Below are positions 7,190 to 16,980 of a DNA stretch of 64,000 nt, one piece after another (within the stretch, counting starts at the first letter, position 1; each line of letters starts with the position of its first letter). Below the pieces are notes generated by a model, which worked only from the letters and a program-made list of their open reading frames with translations, was not told the DNA's origin and searched no databases. Source of the DNA: Bacteroides stercorirosoris (GTDB lineage: Bacteria; Bacteroidota; Bacteroidia; Bacteroidales; Bacteroidaceae); assembly GCF_900142015.1 (NCBI RefSeq), contig NZ_FQZN01000004.1, forward strand, positions 186,001-250,000, read 5' to 3'. A program made the translations under genes and the position numbers.

Positions 7190-10009
7190 ATGAAACTTAA
7201 ACTATCAGGAATTTTACTGGTTATGCTGTTGTTGGGAGTAGGGGGAAACTATGTGCAGGGCGGGAATTTACATCCCTGGCAAATGACCCGTGATTCTTTA
7301 TTGTTGTTTGAAGGCATGACCTGTCGTTATACGGTAGATACCCCGGAGAATGAAGGGGTGGTTTCCACTTTGCCGTCGGTGTCGGACTTGAAAGAGCAGT
7401 TGGCCCGTTCCGGTGCGGGAGTTTTTCGTCTCTTCACTTCCAAAGGAAAGGAAAAAACAGATGGAATGCCCGTAAGTGGTGATTACCTGCAGGGTTCTGC
7501 TAAGAATCGTTTATCCATAGGAGTACGTAAAGGTGCATTGCCGCCAATGATAGAATTGGATCGTAGTGCATTTACTGTGAAGACTGCGGGAAACCTGATT
7601 CTTGATTTTTATGCAGGGCAGCGCAGTCCGATGACTACTGTTACCATCCGTATACCGGAAGGAATTGATGTGACACTGGATAATACGACGGTAAATATCA
7701 TCGGACGTGGAGAAGTGCTTCTTCGTGACTTGCCCAAACAATCCGTTGGGCGGACCGGTACTAATTATTCCTATAAAAAAGTGGGTGATGTTGAAATCCA
7801 TAAAGACGGGAAGAAAGGTACTCGATTAATTTTTAAACAGTTGGACTTCCGGCCTTCTAACGGACCGGATATCCGTCTTTGTTTCCGTGGGGTAGCGATA
7901 CCCACCAAAGGAAACTATATATTTGAAGCAGACTATGTGACTTCTGAACCGGAAGTTCTTCATAGTCCGGTTGCTACGGCCACCCTTGAGGGATTGACGA
8001 CTGTTGCAGATTTTACCCGGAATGCTTTGCGTGCATTTACTTATAAGAAAGACTGGGATCTGTCATTTACTTCCTTCCACTGGACAGCTCCCCGCAATGC
8101 GGAATCGGTCACTCTGTTACAATCGGCGGACATGGGAAAGACCTGGACTCCGGTAAAAGTGGAGATTTTGCCGGATGATGATTTCACTACCGCCGGTCGG
8201 TTACAGCCTGATCAACTGTATGCGTTTAAGTTGTTGGTGAAAGGAGGTGATAATCCGGGTGAATCTAATGTTGTCTGGTTCTATTCCGGTTTGCGGGATA
8301 TTAAAACTACGGGAGTAAAAGGAGATGGAATAACAGATGATACGGAGGCCATTAATAAAGCTATACGGGAGATGAACAAACTTGGCGGTGGAATTTTACG
8401 CTTTACCGCAGGCACTTATAACGTACGGACTGTTCACCTTCTGAGCAATGTTTGGTTTCATTTGGATGCAGATGCGGTAATTCAAGGACTTCCGGGCGGA
8501 GATGCTCCTGAAGTCACTTGGTTCAGCGACCGGGCTTACCGTTCGGGGCTTTCACCTACGGACCCGCGGCCTTATGCCGATCCGGAAAACTTTCTGACTA
8601 AACAGGATGTAGGGCATACATTCTTCCGTAATGCCATGTTCTTTGGTGAACGTATTGATAATGTGAAGATAGTCGGTACAGGACGTATTACAGGTAATGG
8701 TAATCTTGTCACTTCTGATAAGGTCATGAACAATGCACCGGAGAAACGTTGTGACAAAATGTTCTCTCTGAAGCTTTGTACCAATGTTGAAATCGGCGGC
8801 TGGGATATAGGGAAAGATATGTGGTATGACCCGCAGAAAGATGAACCTTATTATATTGAAGCGGATAACCGGAAGAACTATGATGTCAGCAATATGCTGC
8901 ATATAGACCAGGGCGGACATTTCGTTCTGTTGGCAACGGGTACAGATGGCATCCATGTTCACGATACCTACTTTGCTAAACATCATACCCGGAATGCTCG
9001 TGATATCTACGACTTCATGGCTTGTAATGACGTGACAGTAACAAATATCTATTCGCGCGTCAGTTCAGACGATATTGTCAAACCGGGTTCGGATTGTTCG
9101 TTGGGATTTACCCGTCCGGCACGTAACTATATGGTACGCAATATTGTGGGCGACACCAATTGTAATCTGTTCCAGATAGGTTCGGAGACAGCGGATGATA
9201 TTCAGGATTTATATGTGGATAATATCTATGTGCTGGGTGCCAACAAGGCCGGTTTTTCTATTTCTACCAATGACGGGGGACATATAAAGAATGTCTATCT
9301 GAATAGTGGGAAGACCGGGCCGATACATTCACGTTCGGTCATGCAGCGCACCCGTGCCCCGTTCTTTATTTCCATATCCAATAGGGGGCGTGTACTGGGA
9401 GCGAATGTATCTCCTTTCTCTTTTACCGAAAATGGGAAAGTGCGTAAGGAATTGCTGGTAACCAATTCTAATATCGGGCAAGTAGAGAATATTGTGATTC
9501 GTGGCGTGGATATCGACGAGGTTTATGGTGGAAGTTCTTTCCGCGGTGACCGTTGGAAAGCCTATGATGGTTCTCAGGCTGAGGCGACTCCTATCGTTGC
9601 CGGTTTCAAATTGCCGGATACGGAGGTTGTAGAAGGCGGATTGACGTTCCGTTTACCTGATGGCCGACATACGGGATATATTGAGAATGTACAATTCCAT
9701 GATGTGAATTTATTGGTGAAGGGAGGACATCCGGCAGAAAATGCGGAAGCCTGCCCACCTGAAATCGGAGTAGGCCGATATAATGTAGGTGATTTGAAAA
9801 TCCAGCCTTCTTTTGGTTTCTGGGCACGGCACGTGAAAGGTTTTGTTCTGGATAACTGCAAGATAGATGCTGAACGGAAAGATGGACGCTATGCAGTGGT
9901 ATTGGATGATGTCATCGGTGCGGAAATAAAAGAGCTACAGGTGAAAGACGGCATTACGGATAAAGAGAATGTAAAGACTTTCCGTAGCAAGGATATTGTT
10001 ATTAAATAA
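7190..10009 (+). CDS. Large GH28-like beta-helix protein with N-terminal extension
   Basis: The protein has 939 residues with a signal peptide (residues 1-24). Residues 25-255 are a beta-rich extension of unknown type and about 260-366 look like a fibronectin-III/Ig module. From about 370 the pectate-lyase-superfamily start (DIKTTGVKGDGITDDTEAI) leads into a right-handed beta-helix. An SSDD motif puts Asp627 and Asp628 where GH28 enzymes keep a catalytic Asp pair. GH28 proteins hydrolyse galacturonan or rhamnogalacturonan linkages. The length is about twice that of a single-domain GH28. Near the C-terminus it shares WARHVKG with the smaller GH28 at 15598, suggesting related ancestry. It is followed after 12 bases by the GH27 gene. 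Confidence 0.75.
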   Translation: MKLKLSGILLVMLLLGVGGNYVQGGNLHPWQMTRDSLLLFEGMTCRYTVDTPENEGVVSTLPSVSDLKEQLARSGAGVFRLFTSKGKEKTDGMPVSGDYLQGSAKNRLSIGVRKGALPPMIELDRSAFTVKTAGNLILDFYAGQRSPMTTVTIRIPEGIDVTLDNTTVNIIGRGEVLLRDLPKQSVGRTGTNYSYKKVGDVEIHKDGKKGTRLIFKQLDFRPSNGPDIRLCFRGVAIPTKGNYIFEADYVTSEPEVLHSPVATATLEGLTTVADFTRNALRAFTYKKDWDLSFTSFHWTAPRNAESVTLLQSADMGKTWTPVKVEILPDDDFTTAGRLQPDQLYAFKLLVKGGDNPGESNVVWFYSGLRDIKTTGVKGDGITDDTEAINKAIREMNKLGGGILRFTAGTYNVRTVHLLSNVWFHLDADAVIQGLPGGDAPEVTWFSDRAYRSGLSPTDPRPYADPENFLTKQDVGHTFFRNAMFFGERIDNVKIVGTGRITGNGNLVTSDKVMNNAPEKRCDKMFSLKLCTNVEIGGWDIGKDMWYDPQKDEPYYIEADNRKNYDVSNMLHIDQGGHFVLLATGTDGIHVHDTYFAKHHTRNARDIYDFMACNDVTVTNIYSRVSSDDIVKPGSDCSLGFTRPARNYMVRNIVGDTNCNLFQIGSETADDIQDLYVDNIYVLGANKAGFSISTNDGGHIKNVYLNSGKTGPIHSRSVMQRTRAPFFISISNRGRVLGANVSPFSFTENGKVRKELLVTNSNIGQVENIVIRGVDIDEVYGGSSFRGDRWKAYDGSQAEATPIVAGFKLPDTEVVEGGLTFRLPDGRHTGYIENVQFHDVNLLVKGGHPAENAEACPPEIGVGRYNVGDLKIQPSFGFWARHVKGFVLDNCKIDAERKDGRYAVVLDDVIGAEIKELQVKDGITDKENVKTFRSKDIVIK

Positions 10010-10021
10010 AATGAAGAGTAC

Positions 10022-11692
10022 ATGAAAAAAATAGTAGTTTGCGTGAGTGTATTGTTGCTGTGTTGTGGAGTGAATTCTGCAATTGGGCAAACACAATTCA
10101 TAGAGAATGAGGGGTGTCAGGATGATTTGTCTATGACTACTCCGAAGTTTAAGGAAGTTTCGTCTCCATTAGATACGTTGAAAAAATATATTCTGACTCC
10201 CAAAGCCTCTGCTACACCTCGTATTAATGGAGCCAAAATTTTTGGGGTACGTCCGAATTCCCAATTTTTATATACCATTCCGGCTACAGGAGAACGCCCT
10301 ATGACCTTTTCTGTTGAGAATCTCCCGAAAGGGTTAAAGGTGGATGCCAAAACCGGACAGATCAGGGGGGCCATAAAAAAAGCTGGTGAGTATGTGGTGA
10401 CATTTGTGGCAAAGAATAATCTGGGTGAGGCTAAACGTCCGTTCCGTATTGTTGTTGGAGATAAAATAGCTTTGACCCCACCTATGGGGTGGAACAGCTG
10501 GAACTGCTGGGGAAATGCAGTTAGTCAGGAGAAGGTGCTTAGTTCGGCGCGGGCTATGGTGGAAAAAGGGTTGATTAATCATGGCTGGCAGTACATTAAT
10601 ATTGATGATGGCTGGCAGGGACTGCGAGGTGGTAAACATCAGGCTGTGATGACGAATAGTAAATTTCCTGATATGAAAGCATTGGCCGATGAAATACACG
10701 GGATGGGATTGAAGATTGGTATTTATTCTGGTCCTTGGGTCGGAACGTATGCAGGACATTTAGGTTCTTACAGTGATAAGGCCGATGGTACTTATGATTG
10801 GGTAGAGAAATATGCTAATGAGTATTATCGTTATGTTGATCCAAGTAAAAAGACAAAGCATGGCATCAATTATCATCATGGAAAATATTCTTTTGTAAAG
10901 AATGATGTGCAGCAATGGATGGATTGGGGGATTGACTATCTGAAGTACGACTGGAATCCGAATGACTATTATCATGTGAAAGAAATGCATGATGTTTTAC
11001 GTTCGTATAATCGGGATGTTGTGTATAGCCTTTCAAACAGTGCACCTTATGGAGATGCTCCCCAATGGGAGAAGATGGCTAATTGTTGGAGAACAACAGG
11101 GGATATCAAGGATACTTGGGAAAGAATGTGTAGTTTGGGCTTTGGCCAAACCAAATGGGCGCCTTACAATGGTCCGGGGCATTGGGTAGATCCTGATATG
11201 CTGGTAGTAGGAATGGTGGGCTGGGGACCAAAGCTGCATTATACTCGCTTGACACCGGATGAGCAATACACACACATGAGCTTGTGGGCTTTACTGGCTT
11301 CTCCTTTACTGATAGGTTGTGATATGGCTCAACTGGATGATTTTACGCTCAGTCTTCTGACCAATGATGAGATGATTGAAGTGAATCAGGATCCGTTGGG
11401 CAAACCGGGAATGATTGTGTCCCAACAAGGAGATGTGGTCGTTTATGCCAAACCTTTGGAGGATGGTTCCATGGCTGTTGGTTTATTCAATCGTGGAGAC
11501 ACTATGGCTCAAGGTAAACTAACCTGGAAATCTGTGGGTATTCGTGGTGAACAGACAGTTCGTGACTTGTGGAGACAGCAAGATGTCGCTAAATCGAATG
11601 AAGAGTTTGTGACAGAGATTGCTCCACATGGAGTACGTTTCATAAAAATCTATCCCGGAAATAGTCGTGAACAAGCCACCAGTGGCAGATAA
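10022..11692 (+). CDS. GH27 alpha-galactosidase-type glycosidase with putative Ig (He_PIG) domain
   Basis: The protein has 556 residues with a signal peptide (about residues 1-23). Residues about 60-145 look like a putative Ig domain (GLKVDAKTGQIRGAIKKAG). From about 150 the GH27 barrel begins with TPPMGWNSWNCWG. The nucleophile Asp310 sits in YLKYDWN and the acid/base candidate Asp361 in RTTGD; GPGHWVDPDML and LLASPLLIGCD are further family marks. GH27 retains configuration and removes terminal alpha-galactose, with some members acting as beta-L-arabinopyranosidases. An insertion (about residues 270-295, YVDPSKKTKHGINYHHG) precedes the nucleophile strand and may shape the substrate site. It is tightly linked to both neighbours. 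Confidence 0.92.
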   Translation: MKKIVVCVSVLLLCCGVNSAIGQTQFIENEGCQDDLSMTTPKFKEVSSPLDTLKKYILTPKASATPRINGAKIFGVRPNSQFLYTIPATGERPMTFSVENLPKGLKVDAKTGQIRGAIKKAGEYVVTFVAKNNLGEAKRPFRIVVGDKIALTPPMGWNSWNCWGNAVSQEKVLSSARAMVEKGLINHGWQYINIDDGWQGLRGGKHQAVMTNSKFPDMKALADEIHGMGLKIGIYSGPWVGTYAGHLGSYSDKADGTYDWVEKYANEYYRYVDPSKKTKHGINYHHGKYSFVKNDVQQWMDWGIDYLKYDWNPNDYYHVKEMHDVLRSYNRDVVYSLSNSAPYGDAPQWEKMANCWRTTGDIKDTWERMCSLGFGQTKWAPYNGPGHWVDPDMLVVGMVGWGPKLHYTRLTPDEQYTHMSLWALLASPLLIGCDMAQLDDFTLSLLTNDEMIEVNQDPLGKPGMIVSQQGDVVVYAKPLEDGSMAVGLFNRGDTMAQGKLTWKSVGIRGEQTVRDLWRQQDVAKSNEEFVTEIAPHGVRFIKIYPGNSREQATSGR

Positions 11693-11704
11693 TAACAAGA
11701 GAAT

Positions 11705-13279
11705 ATGAAACGCATTTATCTATATTTTAGAGAAAAAACAGAGAAGGGAGAGGCTGCTTCCAAGCTTATGAGAATATTTCTCTTTTGGGGACTCGGCCTT
11801 TTTTCAACCATTTGGTTTTTGGTACGGGTTATTCCAAAGCCTTCTCGTGCCAGTTACCCGTGTATGCAGACAGCAGCACCGTTAATGTCTGCATTTGTCA
11901 TGTATTTGCTTTCGTTTACGGGGTTTTGGATGAGTTTGCGTAAATTGCGTGAGGCATTTCACAATCGGAAAGTGGTGGCGGGAATGCTTGCTTTTGTAGC
12001 GTTATGTTTTTGCGGTACTCTGTTGTTGGTAGAAAATAGTACGGAATTGCTGGCTCAGACTTTCCTTCCAGTGAAGGAGCCTCGTATGGCATGGGGAAAA
12101 AATAATCCGGTAGGTGATGCTAAGGGAATTTTCCCGGGACGGGTGGTATGGACACATGCACCGGGAGCGGCCGTTTGGGAGAAAGGAAAAGGATTTTGGT
12201 TTGAAGACTGTTGGAACAATCAGGAAGATGCAGACTGGTTGTTGAGTCAGTCATTGTTATCATTGACAGGAGAGAAGAAGAGTAAGAATGCTTGGAAAGC
12301 CCTGTTTGTTTATTTCAATCGTCAGCATGGAAAAGGAAAACAGGGATATAAGAAAGGAGAGAAAATTGCTATCAAGATAAATCAGAATAATACTTTCTCT
12401 CACGAAGATAGCGAACAGTTGAATGCTTCTCCCCATCTGACACTTGCCTTGCTTCGCAGTCTGGTGTATGATGGTGGAGTTCCTCAGGAACAAATCACGG
12501 TTTTTGATGCCAGTCGCTTTATAACTGATGCTCTTTATCATAAATGCTATGCCGAATTTCCTAATGTGATATATCTGGATAATGAAGGTGGCAAGGGGCG
12601 TACCAAGTCAACTTATACGACTGATGCTATTCCTTATTCGGCAGATAACGGACGTTTGGCGAGAGGATTGGCTGATTGTGCTTTGGAAGCGGATTATCTG
12701 ATAAATGTGGCATTGCTGAAAGGACATGGCGGACAGGGGGTAACATTGTGTGCCAAGAATTGGTACGGAGTGACGGATATCAACCGGGATTTCCGCAAGA
12801 ATCAGCATAACAATTTTAATCAGGATCGTGGAGGGAAGCCCTGTTACATGACTTTTACCGATTATATGGCTCATAAAGATTTGGGACAGAAAACAATGCT
12901 GTTTCTGATAGATGGTTTGTATGGTTCGGAAAAGGTGAATGGCGCACCTTCAGGGAAATGGAAAATGTCTCCCTTTAATGGAAACTGGCCTTGTTCACTC
13001 TTCGCTTCACAAGATCCGGTGGCTATTGATGCGGTGGGAGTCGATTTTCTGAGTTCGGAATTTCCGCGTATGGCCGATGTGGATTATTGTGATATGTATC
13101 TGGTGGAGGCCGCTTTGGCAGACCGACCCTTATCCAATACTTTTTATGATCCGGAAAGGGATGGAACGGGAGTTGCCAGTCTCGGAGTTCTGGAACATTG
13201 GAATAATCCGGAGGAAAAGAAATACAGTCGTAATATGGGGAAGGATATTGGAATAGAGTTAGTTTATTTGCATAAGTAA
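11705..13279 (+). CDS. Membrane-anchored DUF362 protein
   Basis: The protein has 524 residues. Three predicted membrane helices occupy about residues 21-43, 56-77 and 88-109. A soluble DUF362 domain follows, with KKGEKIAIKINQN, a YLINVALLKGHGGQGVTLCAKN stretch near residues 335-357, and SQDPVAIDAVGVDFL. The biochemical activity of DUF362 is not established. Some family members carry 4Fe-4S ferredoxin motifs, but no CxxCxxC is visible here. It starts 12 bases after the GH27 stop and ends at a terminator. The next gene is a paralogue of the same layout. Its place inside a glycan cluster suggests a role at the inner membrane, perhaps in handling a product, but this is inference. Confidence 0.8.
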   Translation: MKRIYLYFREKTEKGEAASKLMRIFLFWGLGLFSTIWFLVRVIPKPSRASYPCMQTAAPLMSAFVMYLLSFTGFWMSLRKLREAFHNRKVVAGMLAFVALCFCGTLLLVENSTELLAQTFLPVKEPRMAWGKNNPVGDAKGIFPGRVVWTHAPGAAVWEKGKGFWFEDCWNNQEDADWLLSQSLLSLTGEKKSKNAWKALFVYFNRQHGKGKQGYKKGEKIAIKINQNNTFSHEDSEQLNASPHLTLALLRSLVYDGGVPQEQITVFDASRFITDALYHKCYAEFPNVIYLDNEGGKGRTKSTYTTDAIPYSADNGRLARGLADCALEADYLINVALLKGHGGQGVTLCAKNWYGVTDINRDFRKNQHNNFNQDRGGKPCYMTFTDYMAHKDLGQKTMLFLIDGLYGSEKVNGAPSGKWKMSPFNGNWPCSLFASQDPVAIDAVGVDFLSSEFPRMADVDYCDMYLVEAALADRPLSNTFYDPERDGTGVASLGVLEHWNNPEEKKYSRNMGKDIGIELVYLHK

Positions 13280-13296
13280 TACACTGTTTGCTTTGT

Positions 13297-13346
13297 GAGA
13301 CGATTTTTCAAGTATTTGATGAAATACTGATAATCGTCTCTTTTTT
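13297..13346 (+). terminator. Rho-independent terminator between the two DUF362 genes
   Basis: GAGACGATT (13297-13305) pairs with AATCGTCTC (13332-13340). Inside it, AGTATTT pairs with AAATACT around GATG, and TTTTTT follows. It ends or attenuates the transcript from the PL6 promoter. Confidence 0.85.
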
Positions 13347-13353
13347 ATATCCC

Positions 13354-13361
13354 TATTTTTG
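13354..13361 (+). promoter_or_regulatory. Bacteroides-type -7 promoter element for the second DUF362 gene
   Basis: TATTTTTG fits TAnnTTTG and lies 35 bases upstream of the ATG at 13397, directly after the terminator. A fresh promoter here would start a second transcriptional unit covering the second DUF362 gene, GH28, GH97 and onward. No convincing -33 element was seen apart from the preceding T-rich stretch. Confidence 0.5.
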
Positions 13362-13396
13362 TAACCAGGAAAAACAAAACTTTATATCTAATAAGA

Positions 13397-15577
13397 ATGA
13401 ATACAAGAATAAAAAAGTGGTTCTTTAAGACTTGTCCGAAGAGTGGGCGGATAGTCGGAATAAACAAGAAGAATGTTGTGTTGAAGATTTGCTTTCCCTT
13501 ATTTGGACTGGCAGCCTTAATCTGGTTTCTGATACGTGTTGTGCCCAAACCTTCCCGGATAGAATATCCTTGTCAGCAAATCGCTGCACCTATAGCTTTA
13601 TCTTTTGTGACTTTTGTCAGTAGCACGCTGGTGGGGTTCGGTGCGTGGAAGCGTTTCAAGACTTTGTGGCATTCACGCCGATTCAGTATGGGATTATCAG
13701 TATTGGTAGTTGGAGCACTACTGTCTGGTGCCCTATATATAATGTCCGTTGATAATTCGTTGATGGGGCAAGTGATACGCAAACAGATAGACAATGGCAC
13801 GGATATGGGACATTTCACCCCAATTGATGCTCCGAACACTCCGATGGGGGTGGCGAAAGGTATTCATCCCGGACGTGTGGCATGGGCATACGACCCTAAA
13901 GCTGCTGCCTGGGATGGTAAGAGGGGGCTTTACTCTGATCCGGACAACAATAGCCAGACGCGCGTAGATGATATGATGGAGGGAGTGATTATAGCCTTGA
14001 CCCGTCAAAATACGATTGATAAAGCGTGGGACGAATTGTTCCGCATTTTTAACTACAAGAAGGGCAAAGGGGCAGTGAAATATAAGAAAGGAGAGAAGAT
14101 TGCCATCAAAATTAATCTGAATGACAATGGCGGAAGTAATATAATCGATGCTACTCCCCAGTCCGTATATTCTTTATTACACCAATTGGTTGATATAATG
14201 AAGGTTCCTCAGAATTGTATAACGGTGTATGATGCGCAGCGCCGGGGTATTTCTGCCGTTTACGACTATGTACAACCGTTGTATCCTGATGTCCATTATC
14301 AGAATTGGGGTGGATTTGTGCCCGATGTAATCCGCTACTCCAGTGAGATTACCGATGCCGGCGCCAGGAGTCTGGCACGTGCTGCTTATGAGGCAGACTA
14401 TATGATTAATATGGCATTGATGAAAAGACATTCTGAACCAACGGATAAATGGCGTGACAGTGCTGGGCAGACGGCCATCACAGCTACCGGAAAGAATCAG
14501 TTTGGTTCTATTGGCAATGTGCCTCCCCTGCATCTTTCTATTCGTGACTGGTCCTCCTTCCGTGGCATGGGAACCTATAATTCTATTGTAGATTTGATGG
14601 CTCATGAGCGTTTGGGAGGAAATACGTTGGTATATCTGGTGGATGCCATGTATGTGAATCCGAAGCATAATGGTAAGGCGGTTCGTTTCCGGCTTCCTCC
14701 GTTTAACGACGGTTGGACTTCCAGTTTTCTGGCTTCTAATGACCAGGTGGCCATCGAGTCTGTGATACTTGATTTCATTTATTCCGAACTGCCTCTTTGT
14801 GCCAATGCCGACAACTTCCTGCACGAAGCGGCAAATATCGGTAATCCGCCTTCCGGGGTGGCTTACATGGGGAAAGATCAAGGTAGTCTGGGCGTACATG
14901 AACATTGGAATAACTCGACGCAACGGATGTATAGCCGTAATTTGGGCACTGGCAAAGGTATTGAATTATATCGGGTACCACTGGATGAGGGGCGTCCGGC
15001 TATTGAATACTTCTATGCGAAAGAGGATGCCCTGTATTATAAAACATCGAATGCTGACGAAGTGCGGTTGAATGGCAAACAGTTGGGAGATACTGAAGGT
15101 ACCGTTCCCTTATCCATAAATAAAACAACGGACTTTTGTCTGGAAACTCTGAGAGGGGGAAAAGTTACCTCTTCGCAGCATGTAGTGGTGCGTCGTCTGG
15201 AGAATGTGGCTGTTTGTCGGGCAAAAGATATGGAAAGGGAAGGTTCGGCTTCGCTGAATGATGACGGTTCGGTGGAATTTAAAGGTGAAAAAGGGAGTTC
15301 GCAGGGAAGTGTGAATTGGAAAGTGAATCTTCCGCGTAAAGGGGAATACTATCTGGTAGTATCCTATACGGGTGGTAATCCGGTTCCTTCCTATTTATAC
15401 ATCAATGGAGAGAAGGTCAGTGAGAATATAGGTTATTTGGCCACCTCCGGAGAAACGCGCAAAGAGTTTGTTTTCCCGGTAGTGCTGGCAAAGGGCGCCA
15501 GTGAGTTGCGCTTGGAGCATCCGGGACGACGCAGCAACAAAATATATTCGGTGAACATAGCGAGAGAGATGAAATAA
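13397..15577 (+). CDS. Membrane-anchored DUF362 protein with C-terminal beta domains
   Basis: The protein has 726 residues. Three membrane helices lie near residues 28-50, 60-80 and 95-117, followed by a DUF362 domain (YKKGEKIAIKINLNDNGG, YMINMALMKRH, SNDQVAIESVILDFIYSELP). It aligns throughout with the preceding gene (shared VVPKPSRIEYPC / VIPKPSRASYPC in the first loop and EHWNN near the end). Unlike its neighbour, it has about 200 extra residues: a small beta domain (about 535-590) and a jelly-roll-like module (about 600-724, GEYYLVVSYTGG, LRLEHPGRRSNKIYSVNI) reminiscent of carbohydrate-binding modules. The pair clearly arose by duplication. A glycan-binding role of the tail is inferred. 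Confidence 0.8.
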   Translation: MNTRIKKWFFKTCPKSGRIVGINKKNVVLKICFPLFGLAALIWFLIRVVPKPSRIEYPCQQIAAPIALSFVTFVSSTLVGFGAWKRFKTLWHSRRFSMGLSVLVVGALLSGALYIMSVDNSLMGQVIRKQIDNGTDMGHFTPIDAPNTPMGVAKGIHPGRVAWAYDPKAAAWDGKRGLYSDPDNNSQTRVDDMMEGVIIALTRQNTIDKAWDELFRIFNYKKGKGAVKYKKGEKIAIKINLNDNGGSNIIDATPQSVYSLLHQLVDIMKVPQNCITVYDAQRRGISAVYDYVQPLYPDVHYQNWGGFVPDVIRYSSEITDAGARSLARAAYEADYMINMALMKRHSEPTDKWRDSAGQTAITATGKNQFGSIGNVPPLHLSIRDWSSFRGMGTYNSIVDLMAHERLGGNTLVYLVDAMYVNPKHNGKAVRFRLPPFNDGWTSSFLASNDQVAIESVILDFIYSELPLCANADNFLHEAANIGNPPSGVAYMGKDQGSLGVHEHWNNSTQRMYSRNLGTGKGIELYRVPLDEGRPAIEYFYAKEDALYYKTSNADEVRLNGKQLGDTEGTVPLSINKTTDFCLETLRGGKVTSSQHVVVRRLENVAVCRAKDMEREGSASLNDDGSVEFKGEKGSSQGSVNWKVNLPRKGEYYLVVSYTGGNPVPSYLYINGEKVSENIGYLATSGETRKEFVFPVVLAKGASELRLEHPGRRSNKIYSVNIAREMK

Positions 15578-15597
15578 GATACTTATATTTAACAACC

Positions 15598-16971
15598 ATG
15601 AAAATGAAAAAGAATTTATTACTGTTACTGGTATTGTTTGCATTGCCGTTTGCTTTGCAGGCGGAAACGTTCAATGTGAAGAAATATGGTGCACGAGGTA
15701 ACGGCAAGAAGCTGGACTCGCCGGCCATCCAGAAAGCGATTGATGCTTGTCATAAAGCCGGTGGTGGCACGGTGCTCGTTCCTGCCGGAACATATCTGTC
15801 GGCCACTATTGTGCTGAAAGATAATGTAACTCTGCATCTGGAAAAGGATGCACTTATCCTGGGAACCACCGATTACAAGGCTTATGATAATCTTGACCCG
15901 TTCACAGAAGGGCTGGGTATTGATGTGGGTTGGGCATTGTTGGTAGCGGTAGATGCAAAGAATGTGGCTTTGGAAGGTGAAGGAGCCATTGACGGACAAG
16001 GTTCCGCTTTGAAAGAGCGACATATCAAAACTGATACCCGTCCGGAAGGGCAGCGTTGGGGATTGCGTCCTTTCCTGCTCCGTTGGGTACGTTGTGAGGA
16101 TATACGTGTAGAAGGAGTAACTTTGAAGTATGCGGGGGCCTGGACTTCCCATTATTTTCAGTGCCGTAACGTGAACATTCATAATGTCACCATCCGCAGC
16201 TTCGGAGTGGCTCATAATGATGGGATCAATATTGATGGTTGCCAGCATGTACGTATCAGTAATTGTGATATAGTCAGTGGGGATGACGCATTGTGTTTCA
16301 AGACTACTTCCAGTAAGATGGGATGCGATGATATTATCGTGACGGATATGAAGCTGAAGAGTAATCAGGCCGGAATCAAGATGGGAACGGAGTCTATGGG
16401 CGGTTTCGAGAATATAAAAATCAGTAATTGCCACATCTATGACACGAAGAACGGTGGAATTAAACTCTTTTCTGTGGATGGTGCTCACCTGCGTAATGTG
16501 GAAATCTCCAATATCACGATGGACGAAGTACGTACTCCGATGCTGTTCCGCTTGGGTGCCCGTCTGAGTGTATTCCGCAAACATGAAGATACCCGGCAGC
16601 CAATCGGTGTTTTCGAGAATGTGGTGATTCGTAATGTGAAGGCGGTAGCCGCCGATAAAGCGCAGTTGACGCCTCCTTCCGGAATCTTGATTACAGGTAT
16701 TCCGGGACATTATATCACAAATCTGACTTTAGAGGACATACATATCCGTTTGCTGGGTACGGGGACGCCCGAAGATGCCCTGTCCGAGGTTCCGGAAGCG
16801 ATAGACAAGTATCCTGAAGTGAAAACGTTCGGTCCTAAGATTCCGGCATACGGGGTATGGGCGCGTCACGTGAAAGGCTTGAAGCTGAAGAACGTCACGT
16901 TTGAATTGAAGAACCCGGATGCCCGCCCGGAAATCATTTGCGAGGACGGGGATATGCAGATTTATAAATAA
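15598..16971 (+). CDS. GH28-family glycoside hydrolase (polygalacturonase-like) with altered active site
   Basis: The protein has 457 residues with a signal peptide (ending LQAE). It begins the helix with VKKYGARGNGKKLDSPAIQ, as GH28 enzymes do. Asp208 in HNDG and Asp229-Asp230 in SGDDA match two of the three catalytic Asp positions, with the same 21-residue spacing as in fungal polygalacturonase. The usual GHG motif is not visible (AGIKMGTES stands there) and RIK is replaced by GIK. Such changes occur in GH28 subgroups acting on other uronide or rhamnogalacturonan linkages, so the exact substrate is open. ATG 15604 is an alternative start. It lies 20 bases after the DUF362 gene and 9 before GH97. 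Confidence 0.85.
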   Translation: MKMKKNLLLLLVLFALPFALQAETFNVKKYGARGNGKKLDSPAIQKAIDACHKAGGGTVLVPAGTYLSATIVLKDNVTLHLEKDALILGTTDYKAYDNLDPFTEGLGIDVGWALLVAVDAKNVALEGEGAIDGQGSALKERHIKTDTRPEGQRWGLRPFLLRWVRCEDIRVEGVTLKYAGAWTSHYFQCRNVNIHNVTIRSFGVAHNDGINIDGCQHVRISNCDIVSGDDALCFKTTSSKMGCDDIIVTDMKLKSNQAGIKMGTESMGGFENIKISNCHIYDTKNGGIKLFSVDGAHLRNVEISNITMDEVRTPMLFRLGARLSVFRKHEDTRQPIGVFENVVIRNVKAVAADKAQLTPPSGILITGIPGHYITNLTLEDIHIRLLGTGTPEDALSEVPEAIDKYPEVKTFGPKIPAYGVWARHVKGLKLKNVTFELKNPDARPEIICEDGDMQIYK

Positions 16972-16980
16972 TCGGTGAAT

